Origin: Magicicada septendecula
Taxonomy: Eukaryota > Arthropoda > Insecta > Hemiptera > Cicadidae
Length of the DNA: 64,000 nucleotides
Assembly: GCA_034769895.1 (NCBI GenBank)
Contig: CM068371.1
Span: 398,861,469-398,925,468, forward strand
Reading direction: 5' to 3'
This document shows, one piece after another, positions 26,911 to 37,110 of this stretch. A program made the position numbers and the translations under genes. The notes under the pieces were generated by a model. That model did not search any database. It was given only the letters and a program-made list of their open reading frames with translations, and was not told where the DNA came from. Position 1 is the first letter of the stretch; the number at the start of each line of letters is the position of its first letter.

Positions 26911-27892
26911 AGTTAGTTTAAATGGATGATAATAAAGTTTTTAAAATTGTGAAGTTAACAGAAATTAAGAACTGAATGGAGGGAATCGATTCTGTGTTGA
27001 GCACTGCTTTTTGCACGCTATCCATAACCCAGTGGTTTCGTTACTACATGTAACCTACCAGTCCTGTAGATTCTTGTTAGTGTTACGGGTTTATCTCGAT
27101 TTTGCGTTTAACTTTCTTCGCTGTTCATTGTGTTCAAAAATTGTATTTTGTGTGTGTTTTCTTTAAGACGAGTCTTGTCGAAGTGCTTACGTTTGTGAAT
27201 AGAGTATCATATAACGTTTTTAAAAGGTAAGAAAAACATTCATGATGCCTATAAAGATTCAATTATTCGCAAACAAGACCTAGAAATGGAAAGTAACGCG
27301 TTCCATAAAGAACTGCTGTCATTTTAGATACTGACAGAAAATAAAGAAAGAAAGTAAAAAAAGAACAGCTTGTCCAGCAGATCGTTCTAAATTTAGTAAC
27401 TTAGGAACATCATAAATTGTATTAAATAAATAGTATACGACAGCATAAATTAGTCTACAATTTTAGTATATTGGGGTTATACTTTTTATTAATGAATAAG
27501 TTTTACACGCATTTACATCTGTAGAATAATTTAAAAATAAACGATCCGTTTATTATTTTTCTGATTACGTATTAAAAAAATTGCAGTTTTAAATTTCCCT
27601 AAAGAGAGGAGTAATACTGATAATAACAATAATAATTGAAAAGCTACATGCGGTGTAAGCTGTTTGAATTGTATCATTTCCAAGAACTGTATTAAAGCAT
27701 CGATTCCATGGTCAAAGTACGGAACGGTCTGTCTGTATACGCCAGCGGACGACCTGTGGTAGTTAGATCAGTACGTCAGAGGATTGCAAGAGTCATGTTT
27801 GTGTCTGTATGTGATTTCGTTTACGTCTTTTTATTTTATAATAATTCTTAATACATAAATATGTTGTGTAGTTTTTAGTAGTTTCTCTACAG

Positions 27893-28100
27893 GAAATTAT
27901 TCTATGGGACAAAAAACAACGATTACCGCAACATCGTTTAAAAACATTTTAAAGGTAAGTAAGTTCTTCAGCTGTAATCTTTACAAATGTATTTTGTGTA
28001 CGTCAGATTTGTAGTGTATGTAGACTTAAAACAGTTTTATCGAAAGTGAAATTTTAGCTTTCCTTTTACAGATGGAAAACGTGGTACAAGCTATGTTTGG
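27893..28100 (+). other. Possible small spliced exons
   Basis: 27,893-27,954 looks like an exon: TTTCTCTACAG precedes it and AAAG|GTAAGT follows. An ATG at 27,904 gives 17 codons in frame to the donor. A second candidate begins after a good acceptor (TTTCCTTTTACAG) at 28,072 with ATGGAAAACGTGGTACAAGC. It either ends at a donor-like GG|GTAACT at 28,101 or runs to TAA at 28,103. Another donor-like AAAAG|GTAAG lies at 27,224-27,229. This could be a 5' part of a host gene or chance. No known protein is recognised. Confidence 0.25.
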
Positions 28101-28369
28101 GTAACTTTATGAATTTCTGTGCCGCGTTTTCACGTTTTTGTCCAATTCGCAGCATTGTCATACGTTTTAATAGTGCTATTGAATGGCCTACTTTCACTGC
28201 AGAATAATGAAAAACGACATGTTGCCGACTTGCGTATTCAACACATAGGCCTAGACCAAATGCAAAACAATTATTATCACGTCATTGTTAACCGTATATG
28301 GGAAATTAAGGAGAGATTAATACTTATAATTATTACTCTTGTTAAACGATGCTTAGGCCTATATACAGA

Positions 28370-28405
28370 CTAGCAAAATAACAGTGCTTCGCTACTGAGT
28401 TTCAC
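28370..28405 (-). repeat. Helitron 3' terminus with hairpin
   Basis: On the minus strand CAGTAGCGAAGCACTG forms a hairpin: CAGT pairs with ACTG, one A is bulged, and GCGAAGC gives a GC stem closed by a GAA triloop. It is followed by TTATTTTG and CTAG, then T outside. The related terminus at 41,118 reads CCGTCGCGAAGCACGG, where the second base pair has changed from A-T to C-G on both strands. GCGAAGC is known as an unusually stable DNA mini-hairpin. Helitron 3' hairpins act as the stop signal for strand transfer. Confidence 0.85.
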
Positions 28406-28560
28406 GTTGTACGTAATTGTACAATTATTGCTCGCTTAATAGTATAGGATTAGATAGATTGTACAAATTCTCAACTCTTAGTTTGTTTATATACATTCAT
28501 AGCAACAGCTATTTATTATTTATTTCGAGAAAATCGCTAGAGCCGTTTCCGAGAAAAAAA
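28375..28560 (-). repeat. Helitron 3' region shared with 41,123-41,295
   Basis: About 160-170 bp, nearly identical and in the same orientation as the 3' region of the second Helitron at 41.1 kb. It includes GTACGTAATTGTACAATT and a GGATTAGATAGATTG stretch. The shared end shows the two elements used the same transposition machinery. Confidence 0.9.
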
Positions 28561-29010
28561 GGACATACATTTGAAATGAAATAATTGAAATAATAAAAGT
28601 GAAATAATTAAGTTCATTAACTGAACTTCGAAATTTTCTCGACTATAAAAACCTGCAAACAACGAAGTTTTTTTCAATTTAAAACAATGATTAAAAACTC
28701 AGGACTAAATGTATTCGGGGTTTCCAGTAAACTGAGATGTCAACCACTTCATTTACCAAGTATGCAATTCCCGCGATAAATTTCAGTATTTGGTATTTTG
28801 AATTTACTCTCATTCAAATTTTAGTAGCTTTACTCTTACGTTTAATATGAATGATAGAGTAGTGTCAGAAACAGAATAACATTTTTTTAAATCTGTTGTT
28901 TTCATCATTCATACTCATCACTATTAAAATAAGGTATATAAAAAATATTTATAAAACGATTATAATTTTCCCCGAGCTTTAAAATTTTATTTTCGTAATG
29001 TTATTTCTAA

Positions 29011-29310
29011 ATGTTTAACTTCGTTCAAAATGTTTAACTTTGTTTTTATTTTCTTCTTATCACATTAATTATGTATTGCACATTTCATAATACTTATTGC
29101 GGTTAACTTACATTAAAATTTTTATGCATTCATTTTATAAAATCCTTATGAAAAAAAATAATGTTCAACTTCGTTCAAAATGTTTAACTTTGTTTTTATT
29201 TTCTTCTTATCACATTAATTATGTATTGCACATTTCATAATACTTATTGCGGTTAACTTACATTAAAATTTTTATGCATTAATTTTATAAAATCCTTATG
29301 AAAAAAAATT
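29011..29310. repeat. 150-bp tandem duplication
   Basis: 29,011-29,160 and 29,161-29,310 are near-identical direct repeats (differences at TTTAACT/TTCAACT and at GCATTCATT/GCATTAATT). They lie in the 3' untranslated part of the Helitron, between the helicase stop and the element end. Confidence 0.92.
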
Positions 29311-29369
29311 GAATTATTTCGCAATATTTCTCACAAATACTACATATATTTAAGTGGCTGAAAAGATAA

Positions 29370-30129
29370 TTAATTTGTACTAAGGACTTCTTTGTAAACT
29401 ATATTTGTTGTTTTTCCTTCAGGTGCTGAAATTACTAAACTGCTAGAAGAACTTACCCTAGAAGCACCAACGTAAAGTTGACCATGAGAAAAACAGTCTT
29501 CTCGTAAATCAATTCCTACAAATTTTAAAGTCTGTCCTTGCGACTTATTGATAGTCATAGCAAAACATACCTTAAGAGGAAACTGTAGTCTTTTAAACTC
29601 GGATGGATACTCCGATGGAATTAGCGGTATTCTAGGTATGAAAACTGATTCGCCTCGAGCACAATCAGTGAATATCGTAGCTTCTATAAAAATTTTTTTC
29701 AAAGCTGTTACCTGTAGTCTGGTTCCACTGCATAGTTCTAGAGGATTGAGATTTCTTAATAACATCACAGGTGTTCCTACTTTAAGACGAAGTATATGTG
29801 CCGGAAATCCAGGAGGGTTAAGCGTATTGAGAAATTCTACTGGGTAATTAACTGCTTCATCTGTTTGTATTACCTTATCAACTGATTTGTATTCTACTAC
29901 ATGTCCTTCAAATGAGCGAAGCAATTGATCATTAATCTCAGATGCTCTGTCATTTTTAGGAGTTAAAATGGCACGTTCACTGAACCATTCCATAGTTTTT
30001 TCTTTTATTCTAAAAATATCAGAATAAACTGTACTTATAAGCTGATCTAAAGTATTAACTACCTTCCCCAAAGTTTCCGGTATTAAAACTTTTCCTGCTC
30101 GTTCTGGATATTCTCCATTGGCCTATTTT
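29370..30129 (-). pseudogene. Helitron helicase, C-terminal part
   Basis: C-terminal half of the PIF1-like SF1 helicase that unwinds DNA during rolling-circle transposition. It carries a 2B-like segment with PGFPAHILRLKVGTPVMLLR and the motif V/VI region FAMTINKSQGQTL and GQLYVGASRVSS, ending about 25 residues later at 29,370. The open frame starts at 30,071, but homologous codons (ANGEYPERAG) continue to about 30,128. There the LTR retrotransposon begins, after target duplication 30,130-30,133. Joining the two halves would also need a 1-bp frame change near the insertion point. No endonuclease domain follows, so this is a canonical Helitron rather than a Helentron type. Confidence 0.9.
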
Positions 30130-30133
30130 AAGC

Positions 30134-32401
30134 TATAAATTGAATGAATGGGTTAATTATTAAATATGTAAATTTACCTATCTCTCACGATGTATGTGTA
30201 TAATTGAATCGTATTGATGACTCTGACTATCTATGCTCATCAACACATACGTGATATCATTTAATAGATGGTAGTCATTGATTCATTTATTTAATTGAAC
30301 ACAAGAAACTCTTAAAATCTATTTGTATTCCTTCAAACTTTAGGTTAATATTTGGGTTGCATTGGTAATAATGAACGCATATTTCTGATCAACTAAAATA
30401 CTAGTTTAATTATCACTCATAACATATTATAATAGTACATAGGTTACGTCGCTGTACCTGAAATACATACATATTTTATAATAAACAAATACATGTCTCA
30501 ATATATGCTGAAAACAAAGAAAACATACATACATATATAAATCAAATAATATTACAATTCAATATTCCACTTATTTAATGCGTTCATTAAATCCCAAATA
30601 TGCTTTTGTTTATACGTTCATTAACTACTTTATTCAGATTTATTCATTACTTTTCTTAATAATTTTCTCAGGTGTGAATTCTTTGAAAGAAACCAGGTCA
30701 GTAGAAGTTACTAACTAGAAATAATTATAATAATGGTTACTTGGTTATTGAATATCCATTAGTTGTTGACGAAGTCTCGTTCTGGTGATGGAGATGGCTC
30801 GTAGACGCATTCCGTCGGATGCTGCTTTATCACAACCACTTAACACTTTATTCTTCCGATCACTCGCGTAGGTGTTTGCATATGTGAATAATTAGATTTC
30901 GGTGTTCAATCAATGTTTCATCTTACTGTGTATGCTGTGAGTTCGTTTTAAAGTCAATATACCTGTCTAGTTCTATCTGTCGCTGCTTCATCAAACGTAC
31001 ATATAATTTATTAGTTTGTTTAATGTTTCGTGTTCATTATGTTGTTGATAATGTGTCGTACACAATATTAAGTTCAAATAATTTGTATATCGTTAAGTGA
31101 TGCTGTCTGTTAGTGTAACGGTCTGATTGCTCACTTGGTGTAATTTTCACGAAGTCCGTTACTGCGCACACCGGTAAAGTATCACTACCGCGATATGAAT
31201 GTATTATTAAGTCTTTTAAGTTACTTGTTACCGATCTAACTTCCGAACTCGAGTTAGCATTCCGCCGTTTAATGTACTCTTCTGAACTTTGAATAACTAC
31301 TAACTCCGAATGATTTGAGTAAACGATTGAAAGTTTATGATATACCGTCTCTCGCACTTGAAGTTAAACTACTTGATATTTTGAATGTAAACTGTCTGAA
31401 AATTCTGACTGTAAAGCTTTAGTATATCTGTTTAAAAAATTGAGTGTAGACTGTCTAAAAATTGAGTATCACTGACTCCCTCTGTCTTGGGCAGATAGTT
31501 TTTTATTAATTCGTCCCTACTCAAAATTTTGTCTCTGGCGCGCTTCACGCCTACTTCATTTCGAGATTGGTCAGTTTTTGATTTTCTTGGAAAATACTGT
31601 CCCACCATGTCAAAATTCTACGTCATAGTTCTCTCGATAGGTTCTTCGTTTCGGTTGCTATGGAAACGTTCCTCACCATCAAATTTCTCGCTGGCTGAAG
31701 GCCTCTGATAGGTCCTTACGTCTCCCCGATTTTCGCCCTGACGATCGTTGACCCGCTTCGAAGAAACTACGGCTATTAAACACTTGTCTATCAGCCTATT
31801 GTCTGAGTAAACTCTGCGTTTCTATAGATTCCCATTATCTGTACTTACAGTCTTCCTGGCGTATTGTTCTATGCTCTAACCCCTTTTTTCTGGCTATTAA
31901 CAATTTTGAACATCTGCTGGTCGTTGAAGTCACCCCAACTTTCCCTTCGTAAATTCTTGTCTGTCAATTAGACGATAACTCCAGCTGTGTAACATGACTG
32001 TAGTCTTTGTCAGCCTATCTTCCGGTATTGTTTCTTAAGGTGCAGCGCATCCGTTTCATTGTAGTATGGAGTTTCACTCGTTTTTGTCGCTTATCGTCTA
32101 CTGACGTAACATGGTCAACATCTGCTACAATTCTCGGTACGGGTGTGAATGTCCTTACTTACTTTGTTACAGCTGCGGAGAGCAATAATTCTGGACGAAA
32201 CTTTCCCTGTCATCATACGCCACCAAATTCTATAGTTGGATTGAACTTAATGTGTTTCTATTGTCAAGTCAGCAACGCTTCACTGACACCTTCTCATTAC
32301 TCCTTATTTATTGCTCCACCATAAGTCATTGACACTGCCTCGTGTGAACGTACTCTGCCGAGGTGAAAATTTAAAAATTTTAAAATTTTCTGCTCGTTAC
32401 A
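30134..32401 (-). repeat. 3' LTR of Gag-only element (long form)
   Basis: 2,268 bp. Its outer 476 bp (30,134-30,609) match 35,529-36,003 almost base for base, and its inner 79 bp (32,323-32,401) match 36,004-36,082. The 1.7 kb between is unique to this copy. It contains no ORF I recognise and no obvious target duplication at its edges. Confidence 0.85.
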
Positions 32402-33724
32402 GTGTCCTCAATTTCGATTTGACGATGTGACCTCTGGGAACAACTCAAATCTAAATTCTGCGCCCTGTACGTCGCCTCGCCGTGTCCATCTTCTTCAGGG
32501 GAAGGTATACACAATAACCTACTTTCAAAAGCTTATATTACCAGTGGTACACCCCCTTTTGGTTTTAATCGGTTCTCTGAATTTATTGCTAGCTATTTGG
32601 GATAGCTGAACGCATTTCACATTGTCGAATTTACATATAAATACCTTATCTTTATAATTGTAAGACAAATCATAAATTCCATAAGCAATTAAATAATTTC
32701 ATCAATTGAATAAAATTTTACCTTCTAAAATATTATACTCACAAGATATTATCAAACAGTTAAGCGGTTCAATGTAACCTTTACATGATATCAAAGAAAA
32801 TCTCCTATACATATACACCTTTGTACATTACTAATGATCTTACCAATAAAATCTTTTAAACTGTTATTTTAAAATTAGATTGTTAATTGACACAACCGCT
32901 GCGTTAATTGTGATTATCTTAATAATTTACATACACGTATTACATTTAGTTTCAATGATTTACCTACTTCATGATAGCATCATTTACAATCCTAGCCTAC
33001 TAATTACATACACTCACATTAATAAAGTTCATTCACTATCTAGTTCGTTGAATATTATCACTTATTTGATTTTAAGTGTCCATTTTTTCACTTTGTCCTT
33101 GTAACTTATTACCATATAAATCAAATAATAGCAATTAAATGTCCTTTGCATTCACTGTAATATTTTTATAAAATGTCACACTAAATGTTAATTTATCTTA
33201 TTATCTAACATTTAATTAGTGCTTAATTGACTAAATACATTTTTATGTTATGTTTCAACAATTAAAGTACATAACTTTCTTGGTTAAGCCAGCTTGAATG
33301 ATATCACCGCGTCAATTACCCTAACGCAGTTGATTCATCAGCATCTGCTAGCTTCTTAAGACATCTTCTTCAATTTCTTCCTCTTCCTTCATCTTCAATT
33401 CTCTGATTCATAGTATTTTTTCAATTGTCTGGCATTAAATTTTCCACAGACTTAATTTATTACTATATCATTGCAATCAACGAGTACACATGTAGCTTTG
33501 TTTTATTTTATCCATTAATCTCCCACTCTTCATTCATCAATATTCATCACTAATTACCATCTTTGGTTTATGCATTTTCATATAACCAATGTATTTAATG
33601 TATTTTATTCAATGTTTTCAGATTTAATCATTACATTTTCAAATATTCTGAAGTTCGCCTTCTTAATAAGTTTTCATTTATTTATTCTCAAGTTATATTT
33701 ATGATGACATATTTGTATGTCCCA
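32402..33724 (-). other. 3' untranslated internal region of Gag-only element
   Basis: AT-rich, no coding motif in any frame. The position where pol would be expected is empty. The purine tract next to the 3' LTR is weak (GAAATTGAGGACAC). Confidence 0.6.
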
Positions 33725-35266
33725 TCAATATTGTGCTGTCACTAACGCACGTGGTTTTGTTTGTAAACAGTAAGGTGTTTGACCTAGGGGTTTGCGTCGC
33801 ATATTTCCTAATAGCCTGTCGGTTGTTCCCGTTACGCTGGTACGATGTGCCGTACTTACACTTTGAAGATTTACGACCCTTCTCTGTCTCTTTCTATGTA
33901 AGTGAGTGAGAAATGTGTCGTACCTTTCCTTGTGTCGACCCCTCGCGGGTAAATGTGCGTTAAATTGCTTGCCGCGCCTTAGACAAATCTCCTCAACGGC
34001 ACTACCATTGTTTACGTATACGTTGAGTATTTTTTGCCGTTTTCTCCAATAACTTTCTCTAAGTAAACACGCACCGGTCTGTTTATGTCGTCGTTTCCAG
34101 GCCTGCGTACAACACTGTTGTTCGACAATTAGTTCACCCCTCGTGTACTTACATAACAAAGTTTTATTTCTTAAGTTTCTAAGAAATCTTACCTCGAGTG
34201 CTCGTACTCTCCTCTCAGTACTATCACGATTCTTTCCAACATTTTTAAGTAGTTTGTTGAAATTCTTTCCTCTCCTTTTCCTCATAACGTTCCTTGTCCA
34301 TGATGAATATGCATACGGATCTTGTATGTCCTTTCGCTTTACGTCATCCATGGCTTGCGTAAACTGGTTTTCAGCTTCATAACATGTAGTATTCGTTTCA
34401 ACTCTAAACTTTCCCTCCATGCTTCTTATTGGTGCAGCTCGACTACTTCGCCGATCCATGCTTATTTTACAGGCTGGATACTTCATCATAGGATTCACTG
34501 ATGCAGTACCTCTTCCCGTGTTAATTAATTTGTGCTTTTTATGCCTTCTACTTGGTAGTAGCAATAGATTTTTATAATCCCTATCCATGTCTGGATCATC
34601 CTCCGATACCGCCAGATACCGAGAAACAAAGTCATTTCTCTTCTTAATCCACTTCTTCCTTGGTTTGCTAATAACATTCGCATTAGATCCCACAGTTGAT
34701 AATTTCTTGATGTCTGATACATCTGTAAGATCGATAGTGTTATCAGTATCTTGTACTTTCTTCATATCTTCGTAATTCTCATTCACCACTTCTTCTTGCT
34801 TCTTCTGGGCTTCGCTACTGTCCGCTTTCAAGGCATTCGTGTATCCACGTATCTCCGACCTTATTTGTGTAATCTCTTCCTTATGCTGGTCGAGTTTTTC
34901 ATTTTGTTTTTCTAACTTTTCACTAATTAATTTAATATTTTCTTCTAGTTTCTTGCTTCGTTCTTCTTGTTTCTCTAATTTTTCATCGATTAATCTATTA
35001 CTTTCTTCTTGTTTTCTGTTACTTTCTTCGCTAATTAACTTCATATTCTCCTTTTGTTCTTCGTTCTGTTTTTCGTTCTGTTGACGGATGAACTCCATCA
35101 ACATTTGTATAGTTCCATCTTCTAGTTTTGATGCCTGTCCTCGCGCCCTATCTTCTGGACTCTCTACCACATTACTTGGTTCGCTAGGTGTAGTATTATC
35201 CTCTGTATTTACTGCACCTAATTGGTTATTATCGTTGAATTCTATGCTTTCGGAACTGCTCGCCAT
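33725..35266 (-). CDS. Gag-like coiled-coil, Arg-rich protein
   Basis: 513 codons, uninterrupted, ATG at 35,266 (MASSSESIEF). Residues about 1-50 are acidic and Ser/Thr-rich. Residues about 55-180 are a long coiled coil with repeated EE/KLEKQ heptads. From about 200 the protein turns strongly basic (KPRKKWIKKR, SRRHKKHK, then many R/K and scattered Cys), without a CCHC knuckle. The order coiled coil then basic region, the position just after the PBS, and resemblance in style to the Gypsy gag at 57.9 kb support a structural Gag role (particle assembly, RNA binding). I do not recognise the C-terminal half. Being intact while no pol exists is notable; it may be recent or under selection for use in trans. 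Confidence 0.6.
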   Translation of the reverse strand: MASSSESIEFNDNNQLGAVNTEDNTTPSEPSNVVESPEDRARGQASKLEDGTIQMLMEFIRQQNEKQNEEQKENMKLISEESNRKQEESNRLIDEKLEKQEERSKKLEENIKLISEKLEKQNEKLDQHKEEITQIRSEIRGYTNALKADSSEAQKKQEEVVNENYEDMKKVQDTDNTIDLTDVSDIKKLSTVGSNANVISKPRKKWIKKRNDFVSRYLAVSEDDPDMDRDYKNLLLLPSRRHKKHKLINTGRGTASVNPMMKYPACKISMDRRSSRAAPIRSMEGKFRVETNTTCYEAENQFTQAMDDVKRKDIQDPYAYSSWTRNVMRKRRGKNFNKLLKNVGKNRDSTERRVRALEVRFLRNLRNKTLLCKYTRGELIVEQQCCTQAWKRRHKQTGACLLRESYWRKRQKILNVYVNNGSAVEEICLRRGKQFNAHLPARGRHKERYDTFLTHLHRKRQRRVVNLQSVSTAHRTSVTGTTDRLLGNMRRKPLGQTPYCLQTKPRALVTAQY

Positions 35267-35502
35267 TTTGCTCTCCTACTCGTAATCATTCAAACTGACT
35301 TACTCTAATAACACTTATCTTACTTCTACTTCTATGACACTACTTTCTTTACTACTTCTACTGCCTGTTCTTTACCAAGGCTGTACGTGTTAACAATCTT
35401 TGTTAATACGTATCATGCCGTGCGAATGGGCGCCATTTATAAAATGTATAAAATGGGGATTATTTATTATGCTAACCGTGATTGAATTAATTAATTTGTA
35501 AT

Positions 35503-35533
35503 TGCCGAGCCCCACGTTGGGCGCCATTTATAA
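35503..35533 (-). promoter_or_regulatory. Primer-binding site of Gag-only element
   Basis: Minus strand: LTR end ATTTATA, two bases, then TGGCGCCCAACGTGGGGC. The 3' end of a host tRNA should pair here to start minus-strand DNA synthesis. Part of this junction (TTTATAAATGGCGCCCA) is repeated about 84 bp further into the leader at 35,428-35,446. Confidence 0.8.
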
Positions 35534-36082
35534 ATTGAATGAATGGGTTAATTATTAAATATGTAAATTTACCTATCTCTCACGATGTATGTGTATAATT
35601 GAATCTTATTGATGACTCTGACTATCTATGCTCATCAACACATACGTGATATCATTTAATAGATGGTAGTCATTGATTCATTTATTTAATTGAACACAAG
35701 AAACTCTTAAAATCTATTTGTATTCCTTCAAACTTTAGGTTAATATTTGGGTTGCATTGGTAATAATGAACGCATATTTCTGATCAACTAAAATACTAGT
35801 TTAATTATCACTCATAACATATTATAATAGTACATAGGTTACGTCGCTGTACCTGAAATACATACATATTTATAATAAACAAATACATGTCTCAATATAT
35901 GCTGAAAACAAAGAAAACATACATACATATATAAATCAAATAATATTACAATTCAATATTCTACTTATTTAATGCGTTCATTAAATCCCAAATATGCTTT
36001 TGTAAGTCGTTGACACTGCCTCGTGTGAACGTACTCTGCCGAGGTGAAAATTTAAAAATTTAAAAATTTTCTGCTCGTTACA
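35529..36082 (-). repeat. 5' LTR of Gag-only element (short form)
   Basis: 554 bp. It lacks the 1.7-kb segment found in the 3' LTR. LTRs are identical at integration, so either this copy lost the segment later or the other gained it. The flanking target duplication shows the pair arrived as one insertion. Confidence 0.85.
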
Positions 36083-36735
36083 AAGCAGAAGCTCAGAAAA
36101 TAGTCCTGCTGAAGAATCATTTTTTAAATAAACTCTCATATTAGTTTTAAGAGATAATTTCTTTATTCGAGGCCATAAACGTGACGATTTGATGCATGCT
36201 TTTACCTCATCTGCCCGAGTGCCTCTTTGTATGACAGGTAATGTTTGCCTAAAATCTCCAGCAAGTAAAACGGTGACTCCAACCATTAAAGATTTGGTGT
36301 TTCTTAAATCTTGAAGTGTACGATCTAAAGCTTCAAAACCACCCTTATGCATCATAGTGCTTTCATCCCAAACAATAAGTTGACAATCTTTCAAAACTTT
36401 GGCTCTATTACTCTGCTTAGCAATTTCGCACTTAGGAGATTCAGTATAGTTCAAATTAAGAGGTAATTTAAAAGCACTATGAGAAGTTTTTCCTCCTAAA
36501 AGGGTAGCAGCAATCCCAGAAGACGCTGTAGCTAAAGCAATTTTTTTATTACTTCTCACTTTTGCTAATAGTAAATTAATTAAAAATGTCTTCCCAGTCC
36601 CACCCGGTGCATCTAGAAAATATGTCTGCCCTTCGGATGATTCTATGCTATTCATAATTTCAAGATAGATACTAAGCTGTTCTTGTGTTAATAATGCCTC
36701 GTTATTTCTTACCACTTGTGTTCCAATTTTTCCGA
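36083..36735 (-). pseudogene. Helitron helicase, N-terminal part
   Basis: N-terminal half of the PIF1-like helicase. Walker A DAPGGTGKTF lies at about 36,615-36,590, motif Ia GIAATLLGGKTSHSAFKLPL follows, then Walker B VWDESTMMHKGGFEALDR near 36,370-36,320, and motif III VTVLLAGDFRQTLPVI near 36,270-36,235. The frame is different from the upstream segment (frameshift near 36,730). It is cut after SELLL at 36,087, where the LTR element enters; residues after that in the open frame are read from LTR sequence and are not helicase. Confidence 0.93.
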
Positions 36736-37110
36736 GTTGTAGTTCATTTCCCTTAAATAATCAATATTGTCAAAGAATTCTTCATTTCTTGTAGGCTGTG
36801 GTAAACTGTACTGTTTTAAACCGCTTGCTCCCAACGCCATCACAGCATCCTCGATCGATATCAAACATCTGTTATATATTTCGTTCGTAAATCCTTGAAC
36901 CCCATCTTGAACTGCCCTTTCTACGTCATGCCTAAAATCTTCACTTAAACTATCTTTATGTTTTTCCCAAAGATTTAAAGGGTCGGAAACATGACAAAAC
37001 ACCAACATCACTACAAACACTTGCCGCATTTTATACGGTGATTCACACAAAGCAGCTTCTTGTAAAGTATCATCCCAGTGTCCATCGCTTTCTAACAAAC
37101 CTAAAGCTTT
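36709..37110 (-). pseudogene. Helitron Rep-helicase linker segment
   Basis: About 130 codons in the same frame as the Rep ORF, directly after an in-frame TGA at 37,111-37,113. It reads ALGLLESDGHWDDTLQEAAL and continues through a helical stretch (FVVMLVFCHVSDPLNLWEKH). This is the conserved region between the Rep and helicase domains of Helitrons, where the phrase 'ALGLLEDD' is typical. It ends at a frameshift near 36,730. Confidence 0.9.

Larger units (their letters stand above)
30130..36086 (-). mobile_element. Gag-only LTR retrotransposon inserted in Helitron
   Basis: Bounded by a 4-bp target duplication (AAGC at 30,130-30,133 and 36,083-36,086). LTRs start TGTAACGAGC and end ATTTATA on the minus strand. 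The 5' LTR (35,529-36,082) is 554 bp; the 3' LTR (30,134-32,401) is 2,268 bp. The difference is one segment, 30,610-32,322, absent from the 5' LTR. The PBS (TGGCGCCCAACGTGGGGC) begins 2-3 bp after the 5' LTR. The 3.1-kb internal region has a single long ORF (33,725-35,266) and no protease, RT, RNase H or integrase. It would have needed another element's enzymes. It is similar in layout to the 'terminal repeat with GAG' elements of plants; calling it the same class is inference. Confidence 0.85.

Noticed and set aside
35981-36082. C-terminal 35 residues of the helicase N-terminal frame
   Set aside because: They are read from the 5' LTR of the inserted element, not from the helicase.
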